This document shows positions 18,637 through 26,422 of a stretch of DNA of 64,000 nt, one piece after another. Source of the DNA: Rubripirellula sp. (GTDB taxonomy: Bacteria > Planctomycetota > Planctomycetia > Pirellulales > Pirellulaceae). The notes beneath the pieces were generated by a model, which saw nothing but the letters and a program-made list of their open reading frames with translations, made no database searches and was not told the origin of the DNA. Within the stretch, counting starts at the first letter, position 1. Every line of letters starts with the position of its first letter. The position numbers were made by a program, and so were the translations under genes. Location: positions 159,385 to 223,384 of the forward strand of contig JAAXJB010000003.1 of the NCBI GenBank assembly GCA_012270065.1, in the 5' to 3' direction.

Positions 18637-19866
18637 TTGACACCTACCTCGGCTTCCCCAACCACCCATGGTACGCCTCCTGTGCTAGTTCTTGTTGCCA
18701 ATCTCGGATCCACAAGCTTCAAATATCGGTTGTTTGACATGACCGATGAACGCTGTCTGGCGCGCGGTTCGGTAGACCGAATCGGTGCTCATGAAAGCTG
18801 CTGCGAAGTGGAAATTGGTTCATGGTCTGAACAACGCACGATGCCAGTCGCGGATCATGGGGTTGCTGTAGCAGCCTGTTTGGAACAATTGACAAACCCC
18901 GAACATGGCGTGCTTCAGGACGCCTCAGAGGTTTCTGCCATAGGATTCAAGGCGGTGCACGGTGGACGTCTGTCAGGTATTTTTGCCGTGGATGACGATC
19001 TTCTGGATGCGATGACCGAGATGAATGCGGCCGCACCGGCCCACAATCCGCCCTACATCGCTGCCATGAAAGCGTTACGGACACGTTTTCCTGAGCTGCC
19101 TCTGGTAGCTGCCTTTGAGACTGACTTTCACCGCACCATCCCGGCGGCGCGGCGTGAATATGCCATTCCCAGACAATGGGCGGATGAATTCCACATTCGC
19201 AAGTATGGATTTCATGGGGCCAGCCACAGATACATCGCAACCCGTTCCGCGAGTCTGCTTGGAAGAGACGATGCAAGGGTCATTTCCTGTCATTTGGGAG
19301 GAAGCAGCAGCCTGACCGCGATCAAGAGTGGCGAAAGCGTCATGACCACGATGGGAATGACGCCCCAAACCGGACTTCCACAGAACAACCGCGTGGGGGA
19401 CTTCGATCCCTTTGCTTTACCGTTGATCATGGAACGCACCGGAATGTCACTGGATGAAACGCTCACCCAACTTGCCAGTCATGGCGGACTTCTCGGTTTG
19501 AGTGACCACAGCGGGGACATACGCGATCTGGAAGCGGCCGCGGCTACAGGTGATGAGAAATCGCAACTTGCTCTGGATGTCTTTGTTCAGGAAATCCGTC
19601 GACATCTGGGGGGAATGATTGTCGCCCTGGGCGGAGTGGACGCGATCGTGTTCACCGGTGGTATCGGTGAGAAAGGCGCTGGGATTCGTGCTGGCGTATG
19701 TGCCGATATGGAAGAGCTTGGAATCGTGCTGGCCCCTGACGCCAACATGGCCGTCTCCGGGGAAGCAACGTTCCATTCAACAGAGAGTCGAACCCAACTT
19801 TGGGTCATCCCAACGAACGAAGAAGTGATTGTCGCGCGGCAGTGCGTCAATCTACTGAAATCGTGA
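18637..19866 (+). CDS. Acetate kinase homologue of the BMC locus (altered active-site residues)
   Basis: An acid kinase of the acetate/propionate kinase family: acyl-phosphate plus ADP to acid plus ATP. ASKHA-fold motifs are VANLGSTSFKYRL at the N-terminus, IRKYGFHGASHRYIA, and GGIGEKGAGIRAG near the C-terminus; TNEEVIVAR carries the conserved Glu. Length 409 aa, as expected. Several residues that are nearly invariant in acetate kinases differ: the Arg of HRVVHGG is Lys105, the Asp of FDTAFH is Glu161, and the Asn of HLGNGAS is Gly222; the second essential Arg (Arg252) and active-site His193 are kept. The start is TTG at 18637; an SD is unclear. A substrate other than acetyl-phosphate, such as lactoyl-phosphate, fits the context. 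Confidence 0.88.
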   Translation: MTPTSASPTTHGTPPVLVLVANLGSTSFKYRLFDMTDERCLARGSVDRIGAHESCCEVEIGSWSEQRTMPVADHGVAVAACLEQLTNPEHGVLQDASEVSAIGFKAVHGGRLSGIFAVDDDLLDAMTEMNAAAPAHNPPYIAAMKALRTRFPELPLVAAFETDFHRTIPAARREYAIPRQWADEFHIRKYGFHGASHRYIATRSASLLGRDDARVISCHLGGSSSLTAIKSGESVMTTMGMTPQTGLPQNNRVGDFDPFALPLIMERTGMSLDETLTQLASHGGLLGLSDHSGDIRDLEAAAATGDEKSQLALDVFVQEIRRHLGGMIVALGGVDAIVFTGGIGEKGAGIRAGVCADMEELGIVLAPDANMAVSGEATFHSTESRTQLWVIPTNEEVIVARQCVNLLKS

Positions 19867-19897
19867 AACAGAACAGTCCTTCAAAGCGACCAGATTC

Positions 19898-20212
19898 ATG
19901 TTCATAGCACGCGTTACCGGATCAGTAGTCAGTACCCAGAAGGTTGATTCCATGACCGGACACAAACTACTGGTGGTCGAGCCCTATCGTCTGGAAAGCA
20001 CAGAAAGGCAATCCCTGGTCACAACGGGTCGAACTTTCATTGCGGTAGACACGCTTGGTGCGGGCGAAGACGACTACGTCTTGATCGCCCAGGGCAGCAG
20101 TGCGCGATTGACACCCGAAACCAAACAACTGCCGATCGATGCAGTCATCATCGGAATCGTCGACACAGTTCACATCGATAAACACCCGACCTACTGCCGA
20201 ACCGAAGCCTAG
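19898..20212 (+). CDS. BMC-P vertex protein (EutN/CcmL family), copy 1
   Basis: A pentameric protein that caps the shell vertices. The EutN/CcmL signature is the N-terminal MFIARVTGSVVSTQKVDSMT-GHKLLVVEP and the later VAVDTLGAGEDDYVLIAQGS-like segment (FIAVDTLGAGEDDYVLIA), then DAVIIGIVDTVHI at the end. Length 104 aa. It lies 31 bp after the kinase and 72 bp before the aldehyde dehydrogenase. It is the first of three BMC-P genes in the locus. Confidence 0.95.
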   Translation: MFIARVTGSVVSTQKVDSMTGHKLLVVEPYRLESTERQSLVTTGRTFIAVDTLGAGEDDYVLIAQGSSARLTPETKQLPIDAVIIGIVDTVHIDKHPTYCRTEA

Positions 20213-20284
20213 AGTTAACTCATTCATAAGAAGACAACTGCTTCGATCATTCCTGAAGCTGAACATCATTCCCTACGAAATACC

Positions 20285-21715
20285 ATGCAATTTGACGAAA
20301 ATACGATTCGCAACGTTGTCGCCCAGGTGCTTGCAGAAGTTGGCCCCATGCCACCGGGAAGAGACAATTCACCAGGCACACCCAAAGCCGGTCAGCATGG
20401 GGTGTTTTATGACGCAGAATCCGCGGTCAACGCAGCCCGTGCAGCTTTTGAGCAATTTCGCGATTGCACACTGGAAGATCGCAAGAATGTGATCGAGATC
20501 ATTCGCCGCATTTCAATCGAGCAGTGCGAAGAACTGGGCCTGATGGAGATGGCAGAAACAGGCATAGGCCGCCCTGAACACAAAATTGAAAAACTGAGAA
20601 CTCTCGGTGAACTTTCGCCGGGAGTTGAATTTCTGGAAACCCGATGTTTCAGCGGTGACAACGGGCTCGCGGTCATTGAGCGTGCTCCCTTTGGAGTCAT
20701 CGGAGCTATCACACCGGTCACACACAGCCTGCCCACCATCACGGGAAATGCGGTCAGCATGCTGGCTGGTGGTAATACAGTCGTTGTCAATCCACATCCT
20801 TCTGGGAAACAGGTTGCTGCTGAAGGTGTCAAGCGATTCAACGAAGCAATTTTTCGGGAAATCGGAATCGACAACCTGATCTGCGTCATTGCCGAGCCGA
20901 CTCTCGAAAGCGCTGAGAAGCTTTTCAAGCATCGGCAAGTGGCCCTGATCTGTGTCACAGGTGGCCCAGCAGTAGGGCGTGCAGCCCTGAACAGCGGAAA
21001 GCGGGCGATCGTTGCAGGCCCCGGAAATCCACCTGTCGTGGTAGATGAAACAGCTGACCTCGACAACGCGGCCCGGTGCATCATTCAGGGTGCATCCTAC
21101 GACAACAACCTGCTTTGCATTGCCGAAAAAGAAGTGTTTGTGGTCGAGAGTGTATTCGATGAAATGATGGCAGCCATGCGTAATGCGGGAGCTGCACAGT
21201 TATCAAGCTCCCAAGTCAGTACGCTGACTGGAAAAGCCATTGTGCAGGTCGGTGATGATCAGCACGATGCCGCCTGCAAGGATTTCATTGGCAAAGATGC
21301 TTCTTACCTGGCCAAAGCAGCTGGCGCTGACGTTCCAACAGATACTGAACTGCTGTTTGGTGAAACGGACGAAAACCATCCCTTTGTCAGCGTCGAACAG
21401 ATGATGCCTTTTGTGCCTTTTGTTCGTGCCCGAGATATTGATCACGCGATTGCATTGGCCAAGGAGTATGAACATGGATTCCGCCACACGGCAATCATCC
21501 ACTCCCGGAACGTTCGCAACATGACCAAGATGGGCAGGGAACTCGACACAACTCTCTATGTCAAGAATGGTCCCTGCATGGCAGCTCTTGGTCTCGGAGG
21601 CGAAGGTTACCTGTCGTTCTCTATCGCTGGGCCCACCGGTGAAGGCGTCACTACCCCGAACACATTTACCCGTGAGCGTCGATGCAGCATGATCGATGAA
21701 CTCCGCGTGGTTTGA
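20285..21715 (+). CDS. CoA-acylating aldehyde dehydrogenase (PduP/EutE type)
   Basis: Oxidises a short-chain aldehyde, here probably lactaldehyde, to the acyl-CoA with NAD, inside the microcompartment. The protein begins MQFDENTIRNVVAQVLAEVG, an amphipathic helix of the encapsulation-peptide type, followed by a Gly/Pro-rich linker (residues 21-38). The catalytic Cys is at residue 278 (YDNNLLCIAEKEV). PFGVIGAITPVTHSLPTI and VVVNPHPSGKQVA are the cofactor-side motifs of the family. Length 476 aa, as in EutE and PduP. It sits between BMC-P copies 1 and 2. Confidence 0.95.
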   Translation: MQFDENTIRNVVAQVLAEVGPMPPGRDNSPGTPKAGQHGVFYDAESAVNAARAAFEQFRDCTLEDRKNVIEIIRRISIEQCEELGLMEMAETGIGRPEHKIEKLRTLGELSPGVEFLETRCFSGDNGLAVIERAPFGVIGAITPVTHSLPTITGNAVSMLAGGNTVVVNPHPSGKQVAAEGVKRFNEAIFREIGIDNLICVIAEPTLESAEKLFKHRQVALICVTGGPAVGRAALNSGKRAIVAGPGNPPVVVDETADLDNAARCIIQGASYDNNLLCIAEKEVFVVESVFDEMMAAMRNAGAAQLSSSQVSTLTGKAIVQVGDDQHDAACKDFIGKDASYLAKAAGADVPTDTELLFGETDENHPFVSVEQMMPFVPFVRARDIDHAIALAKEYEHGFRHTAIIHSRNVRNMTKMGRELDTTLYVKNGPCMAALGLGGEGYLSFSIAGPTGEGVTTPNTFTRERRCSMIDELRVV

Positions 21716-21730
21716 TCAGGGAATACAGAC

Positions 21731-21985
21731 ATGCAAACAGCACTGATTCTCGGCTCAGCTCGAGCAACCGTAAAACACGAAAGTCTTGTTGGGCACCGGA
21801 TGGTGGTCGCACAACCCTTGATGCTCGACCAAAGTCCGGATGGGCCACCATTACTTGCGATTGATGCTTTCGGGGCCAGACGTGGTGATCACGTCATGCT
21901 CACCAGCGACGGCATGTACGCGAGAGACATCACCAATGATGAAAAGACACCCGTTCGATGGAGCGTGATGGGGATCGTAGATTGA
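21731..21985 (+). CDS. BMC-P vertex protein (EutN/CcmL family), copy 2
   Basis: An 84-aa EutN/CcmL-type protein with GSARATVKHESLVGHRMVVAQ, LLAIDAFGARRGDHVMLTSD and, at the end, VRWSVMGIVD, each matching the family's beta-barrel blocks. It starts 15 bp after the aldehyde dehydrogenase stop. Its stop codon TGA overlaps the ATG of the next gene (TGATG at 21983-21987), which implies translational coupling. Confidence 0.93.
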   Translation: MQTALILGSARATVKHESLVGHRMVVAQPLMLDQSPDGPPLLAIDAFGARRGDHVMLTSDGMYARDITNDEKTPVRWSVMGIVD

Positions 21986-22635
21986 TGACGGAACGACAAG
22001 CAGGAGAAAAATCTCGAAGCATTGGAAATGATGCGGCAATGATCGCTGAAATTGTCCAACAGGTAATTCTCCGGCTTGGACACAAGACTGAGTCAGATCA
22101 CACCCACGGAATATCCACGACAAGAAAGCCAGACACACGAACCACGGCCGCCATCAACGAAAGAATCATCACCAGTCAGACCATTGCCAGCCTGCATGAC
22201 TCCACGGTGCAAATACTGATTCCACCGGAAGCAGTCATTACCCCCGCGGCACGAGACGAGGCGCGTGGCCGCAACGTAGAAATACAACGCACGATCCAAC
22301 TGCCCACGGGGCAGCAGCCCGACCAAGACAGAATAGAAATCATCGATCATGAAAACCCCCAACGTGCCAGAGCAGTCAGTCAGCAACTTGCAATCCGGGG
22401 TATCACACCGGGTGCGATGAAAATCGTGCTTTCGGATACACCGGCCAAGGAAGTGCACTGTCAGTATTCAGAACATAACGAGACCGCAGTCATGATCGGT
22501 TCGATCAACGACATAAAACGCTTTTCGAAAGAAGTGACACCAACAGTATGGGTGTTGGACATGCATCGTCTGACATTCACGGCTGCAGTGAACACCATCG
22601 CACAAATCAGCAAAACAGGGAGTGCCACCCGGTGA
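21985..22635 (+). CDS. BMC-locus protein of unknown function with a putative encapsulation helix
   Basis: A 216-aa protein I do not recognise as an enzyme. The start MTERQAGEKSRS is set by the TGATG overlap with the preceding BMC-P; an ATG nine codons earlier is less likely. Near the N-terminus, AAMIAEIVQQVILRLGHK is an amphipathic helix with the pattern of encapsulation peptides. A linker leads to a compact block, ITSQTIASLHDSTVQILI then PPEAVITPAARDEARGRNVE, whose 'ITPAARD' motif resembles one seen in other BMC-associated proteins (for example EutT-like). The C-terminal half (HCQYSEHNETAVMIGSINDI) has no motif I can assign. The stop overlaps the start of BMC-P copy 3 (GTGA). It is probably a lumen protein. 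Confidence 0.85.
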   Translation: MTERQAGEKSRSIGNDAAMIAEIVQQVILRLGHKTESDHTHGISTTRKPDTRTTAAINERIITSQTIASLHDSTVQILIPPEAVITPAARDEARGRNVEIQRTIQLPTGQQPDQDRIEIIDHENPQRARAVSQQLAIRGITPGAMKIVLSDTPAKEVHCQYSEHNETAVMIGSINDIKRFSKEVTPTVWVLDMHRLTFTAAVNTIAQISKTGSATR

Positions 22636-22913
22636 AGATAGCACGGACGATCGGAACGGTCACACTGTCGCGCTTTCATCCAGCCATGGAAGCTGCCAAC
22701 CTGCGTTGTGTAGAAATCGTCGACACGATTGACAGAATGAATGAACAACCTTTGGGCGGAGATACCATTGTTGCCTGGGATCTTTGCGGATCCGGAATTG
22801 GGGATCTGGTGGCGTTGGCCGAGGGCCCCGAATCCTCCCAACCCTTCCGGCCCGAAGTCAAGCCACTGGACGCATCCATTGTTGCGCTGCTCGACCATAT
22901 CGAATTGAATTGA
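22632..22913 (+). CDS. BMC-P vertex protein (EutN/CcmL family), copy 3
   Basis: A 93-aa EutN/CcmL protein: IARTIGTVTLSRFHPAMEAA at the start, VAWDLCGSGIGDLVALAEGP in the middle and PLDASIVALLDHIELN at the end. I chose the GTG start at 22632 because it overlaps the previous stop (GTGA) and begins exactly at the family's first strand; the frame is open 28 codons further upstream. Three BMC-P and two BMC-H genes without any BMC-T gene is the shell set known for PVM compartments. Confidence 0.92.
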   Translation: MKIARTIGTVTLSRFHPAMEAANLRCVEIVDTIDRMNEQPLGGDTIVAWDLCGSGIGDLVALAEGPESSQPFRPEVKPLDASIVALLDHIELN

Positions 22914-22917
22914 AACC

Positions 22918-22970
22918 GTAGGCCGGGGACACCGGCATTCCAACGTGCTGGCCATGGTGGCCCAGCCTAC
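22918..22970. repeat. Structured intergenic element before the aldolase gene
   Basis: GTAGGC (22918-22923) and GCCTAC (22965-22970) can pair and enclose two smaller stems, GCCGG/CCGGC (22922-22936) and GGCC/GGCC (22950-22962). This gives a small branched structure of 53 bp. Only one copy is seen in this window. It may be a REP-like dispersed element or a local mRNA structure. Confidence 0.5.
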
Positions 22971-22989
22971 AAACAACAGGACCTACACG

Positions 22990-23841
22990 ATGCAGAACCT
23001 ACACAAAATCAAACAGGACATTTGCGACATTGGTCGTCGAATTTACAACCGTCAATTCGCTGCGGCGAATGATGGGAATATCACGGTGCGAGTCAGTGAA
23101 AACGAAGTGCTTTGCACTCCAACTCTGCACTGCAAAGGCTTCCTGAAACCCGATGACATTGCCTTGGTCGACATGACAGGCAAACAGATATCCGGTCGCA
23201 AAAAACGGTCCAGCGAAGCACTCCTGCATCTGGAAATCTATCGTCAGCGGGAAGACATCAAGAGTGTGGTGCACTGCCATCCTCCGCATGCCACGGCTTT
23301 TGCCATTGCCCGCGAACCGATTCCACAGTGCATCCTCCCTGAAGTGGAGGTATTTCTGGGTGATGTGCCAATCACCAAATATGAAACGCCTGGTGGACAG
23401 GATTTTGCTGACACAATCATTCCATTCGTGCATCGAACCAATGTCATGATTCTAGCCAACCACGGTACGGTCAGTTACGGAGAAACCGTCGAACAGGCGT
23501 ACTGGTGGACGGAGATTCTGGATTCCTATTGTCGAATGCTGATGCTCGCAAAGCAGCTCGGCAATGTATCTTTCCTGAGCGGTGAAAAATCGCAGGAATT
23601 GCTCGATCTGAAAGACAAGTGGGGATACAAGGATCCACGCAACACACCCGACTACGAAGATTGCGATATTTGCGCGAATGATATTTTCCGGGATTCATGG
23701 GCGGAATCGGGCGTGGAGAGACGAGCTTTTCCTGCTCCTCCAACCCTGAAACAAAACTCAACTTCCGGGAGTGCCGGAAATGAAGAAGCTTTGGTGAAAG
23801 CGATCACCGATGAAGTGATCCGCCAGATGCAGAAAAGCTGA
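22990..23841 (+). CDS. Class II aldolase (L-fuculose-phosphate / L-rhamnulose-phosphate type)
   Basis: Cleaves a 6-deoxyketohexose 1-phosphate to dihydroxyacetone phosphate and lactaldehyde, the first step inside PVM compartments. The Zn-binding pattern of the AraD/FucA family is present: HCHPPHATAFA and ILANHGTVSYG, with the acid residue in SSEALLHLEIYRQ and the phosphate-binding AANDGNITVRV. I start at MQNLHKIKQD; the frame extends 15 codons upstream. After the catalytic domain, a low-complexity linker (residues about 250-262) leads to EEALVKAITDEVIRQMQKS, an amphipathic helix that looks like a C-terminal encapsulation peptide. Length 283 aa. Confidence 0.92.
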   Translation: MQNLHKIKQDICDIGRRIYNRQFAAANDGNITVRVSENEVLCTPTLHCKGFLKPDDIALVDMTGKQISGRKKRSSEALLHLEIYRQREDIKSVVHCHPPHATAFAIAREPIPQCILPEVEVFLGDVPITKYETPGGQDFADTIIPFVHRTNVMILANHGTVSYGETVEQAYWWTEILDSYCRMLMLAKQLGNVSFLSGEKSQELLDLKDKWGYKDPRNTPDYEDCDICANDIFRDSWAESGVERRAFPAPPTLKQNSTSGSAGNEEALVKAITDEVIRQMQKS

Positions 23842-23904
23842 AGCTTTTCTGTCCTTTGACTCTTTTTGAATCCAGTTCATTTTCACTCAAACAATCAACA
23901 ATCC

Positions 23905-24840
23905 ATGAAAGTCTCGATCATCGGTGGCGGCGGCCTTGTCGGTTCATGTGCAGCCTTTGCTCTACAGTGCGGGGGCATCGCCCGCGAAATTGCATTATTG
24001 GATGTCAATCAGGAATTGGCAGTAGGACAAGCACTGGATCTGCAACACGGCAGCCCCAGTGTTGCTGATCAGGTCATCAGTGGCGGTGGCTATGAGCATA
24101 TCCCCAGCAGTGATGTGATCTGCATTACTGCCGGTCTGCGTCGCAAGCCTGATGAGTCGCGTCTTGACTTGATTAATCGCAACACCGATTTGTTCGTTCA
24201 AATCCTGAACGATGTCAAAGCCGCTGGGCCCAAACCTTCCGCAATCGTTGTTGTTGTCAGTAATCCGGTTGATATTCTGACCTATGTGGCGGCGAACAAA
24301 CTGGGTTTGCCCGCCGATCAGGTTATCGGACTTGGGACACAACTTGACACCATCCGTTTTTGCTCGTTAATTGCGGAACAACTTGGCTCTCCCCCAACTC
24401 AAACCAAGGCCTTGATTCTGGGTGAACACGGAGATTCGATGGTCCCAATCTGGAGCAGTGCAACCATCGCGGGCCTTCCACTAGACAAGCACCCCGCCTG
24501 GACACCGGCTCTGGCAAATCAACTGTTCACCCGAACACGAGGTAGTGGTGCAGAAGTCATCAAAAGAAAGGGCGGAGCAGGCTTTGCAGTGGGGATTGCG
24601 ATCCAGGACGTGATCGAGTCCATTGCGTTGGATCGACGTCGGGTTCTGCCAGTCAGCAGCGTGCAGTCCGGCTGCTACGGGGTACGGGATGTCGCCCTGT
24701 CCGTACCAACCGTGGTAGGTCGAAAAGGCGTCATCGAGCGGCAGGAAGTGGAACTGTGGCCGAAAGAAATGCAAGGCATGCGGGCAAGTGGAGCAGCGCT
24801 TCGTAAGACGCTCGATGTCGTACTCAAACGGATTGGCTGA
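23905..24840 (+). CDS. Lactate/malate dehydrogenase-family enzyme of the BMC locus
   Basis: An NAD-dependent 2-hydroxyacid dehydrogenase. The Rossmann motif GGGGLVGS opens the protein at MKVSIIGGGG, which fixes the start (the frame extends 13 codons upstream). The catalytic residues are present: Asp and Arg in GTQLDTIRF and His in LGEHGDSMVP. In the substrate-specificity loop, AGLRRKPDESR has Arg80 where lactate dehydrogenases have Gln and malate dehydrogenases have Arg. The length of 311 aa is normal. It is the last gene of the BMC operon and probably regenerates NAD or handles a C3/C4 acid; annotation as lactate dehydrogenase alone would be unsafe. Confidence 0.9.
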   Translation: MKVSIIGGGGLVGSCAAFALQCGGIAREIALLDVNQELAVGQALDLQHGSPSVADQVISGGGYEHIPSSDVICITAGLRRKPDESRLDLINRNTDLFVQILNDVKAAGPKPSAIVVVVSNPVDILTYVAANKLGLPADQVIGLGTQLDTIRFCSLIAEQLGSPPTQTKALILGEHGDSMVPIWSSATIAGLPLDKHPAWTPALANQLFTRTRGSGAEVIKRKGGAGFAVGIAIQDVIESIALDRRRVLPVSSVQSGCYGVRDVALSVPTVVGRKGVIERQEVELWPKEMQGMRASGAALRKTLDVVLKRIG

Positions 24841-24889
24841 GCAGGACTCTCAATCGCACGAGCTGCTCACGTCCAACAGATGACTTGAA

Positions 24890-24921
24890 CACGCTGCACT
24901 GCCGCCGGCTTTGGCAGCGTG
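24890..24921 (+). repeat. Hairpin after the last BMC-locus gene
   Basis: CACGCTGC (24890-24897) and GCAGCGTG (24914-24921) form an 8-bp perfect stem; an alternative inner stem CTGCC/GGCAG competes. It lies 50 bp after the dehydrogenase stop and before the convergent anti-sigma-like gene. No T-tract follows, so termination here is only possible. Confidence 0.5.
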
Positions 24922-25042
24922 ACGTTGACGCTCTGAATGGCCCCATCTACTGGCAGGCGATTCTGGGGCTGCTGCTATGCCGCTGCCGCAAACTTCTGCT
25001 GGCGACAATCCTGGCGGCAACTCTCTCATACAGAACGGAAGC

Positions 25043-26254
25043 TCATTGGACGAGCAGCAAAACTTCTGCCGTTTCATCGAAGCCGCCACTTGGAACCGCC
25101 TGTCCTTCACTCATGCGGATAAAATCCAATTCCTGTAGCGTAGCAGTCAACTGGCTCAGTGATTCATCGTCACTTAGCAACTGCAACGAAGAACTCTCGT
25201 GTCGGACCACGGTGGGATCTTGACGCACTGCGTTGACGACTCGCATCAGCGGAGCATTGGTCGCAAGGCTCATGCCGATTCCTTTCACACCTTGTCGGTC
25301 AGCGAGCAGCCTCAGATACAAACGGTCAAGAGCCTTTGCAGGCGCCTGCAAGTAAATCACCTTTGCATCCTTGGCCTGCTTCTGTGGGTTTTCCGAGAGT
25401 CCGACAACAGCCTCGGAAATTTTCTTCTTGTGATCCAAGGATAAGCCTGCAAGCGTCAACGCATTCTTGAACGCTTCCTGCTCCCTGCCAAGATCGGTCA
25501 ACTCCACGTGGTACACCGCTATGATGCCAAGAGCGGCAGGTTGGTTGGGTTCCACTGACACCATATCCGCTGCTTCCTGATCCGGCTTGGGACCTGTGTC
25601 CTTCGTCGCCACAGACGAACCAGCATCAGTGTTCTGTTTATTAGCGTTCTGGTTATTAGCCAAAGCCTCCAACGGTTTATCCAAATCCGGCCCGGGGGCC
25701 ACGGGCTCAACCAGTGGCTCATCCTTACGGTTTGACACGATCGCAGTTCCAGCATCAGTTCCGAATCCAGAGCCTCTCTGCTCTTCTGGAGCAGGGACGC
25801 CAGGGTCGACTTGAACGATGTCTGCAGGAGAATTCCCACTCCCACGATGAGAATCAGAACGCACCAGTACCACAGCTAGTGCAATGGACGCAGCCAGCCC
25901 GACCATGACAGCGGCCACTCGCCATGTTGGCACGGTCGCAACAGGTTTGACATTCGATTTTCCCTGTTCTTCCAACTGCAGCAATGGATGCTCATCAGCG
26001 AGTCCTTCAGCCCGAGCCCGAAGCACTGCTTCGTCAACCACACGCTCAGCAAATCCTGCGTCCAACCGGATATCGTCATCTGCAAGAGCGATGGACTTCA
26101 ACGCCAAACGAAGCTCTTGAAGCTTCGCCAGTTCTTCTGCCACTGCCGGCTCATTTTGCAAAAGTTTCTCAACCTGAGCCAGTTCATCGGCTGAAAGGAC
26201 TTCATCCAAATAGCCTGTGAGCAGTTGGTCGATGATTGCTGGTGGAAGTGACAT
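25043..26254 (-). CDS. Anti-sigma-factor-like membrane protein
   Basis: A 403-aa single-pass membrane protein. The first 90 residues (PPAIIDQLLTGYLDEVLSAD, then ELAQVEKLLQNEPAVAEELA) match the helical cytoplasmic domain of planctomycete anti-sigma-like proteins. A transmembrane helix follows at about residues 113-132 (VAAVMVGLAASIALAVVLV). The rest is a Pro/Asp/Asn-rich linker and a folded extracytoplasmic domain with no motif I know. The start MSLPPAIID is preferred; the frame extends 11 codons further. No sigma-factor gene is adjacent, which is unusual for such a protein. The role is inferred. Confidence 0.6.
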   Translation of the reverse strand: MSLPPAIIDQLLTGYLDEVLSADELAQVEKLLQNEPAVAEELAKLQELRLALKSIALADDDIRLDAGFAERVVDEAVLRARAEGLADEHPLLQLEEQGKSNVKPVATVPTWRVAAVMVGLAASIALAVVLVRSDSHRGSGNSPADIVQVDPGVPAPEEQRGSGFGTDAGTAIVSNRKDEPLVEPVAPGPDLDKPLEALANNQNANKQNTDAGSSVATKDTGPKPDQEAADMVSVEPNQPAALGIIAVYHVELTDLGREQEAFKNALTLAGLSLDHKKKISEAVVGLSENPQKQAKDAKVIYLQAPAKALDRLYLRLLADRQGVKGIGMSLATNAPLMRVVNAVRQDPTVVRHESSSLQLLSDDESLSQLTATLQELDFIRMSEGQAVPSGGFDETAEVLLLVQ

Positions 26255-26422
26255 TTGATAAACCGTCGTGCCGCGATTCCCGGGCAAACTCCTTGATGTG
26301 CCCCAACTGCCTTAAACCTAATGCCGGGGCATAATGACTACAATCAGCCGCATCCGTTGAAGCTGACAGGGTTGTGATGCTACGGGGTGGCGCAAAGTTC
26401 CCGAAAGTCGCAAAAAACTCCG

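Noticed and set aside
23000-24000. Extra minus-strand frames of 60-144 codons inside the aldolase and dehydrogenase genes
   Set aside because: They are antisense shadows of clearly conserved enzymes.
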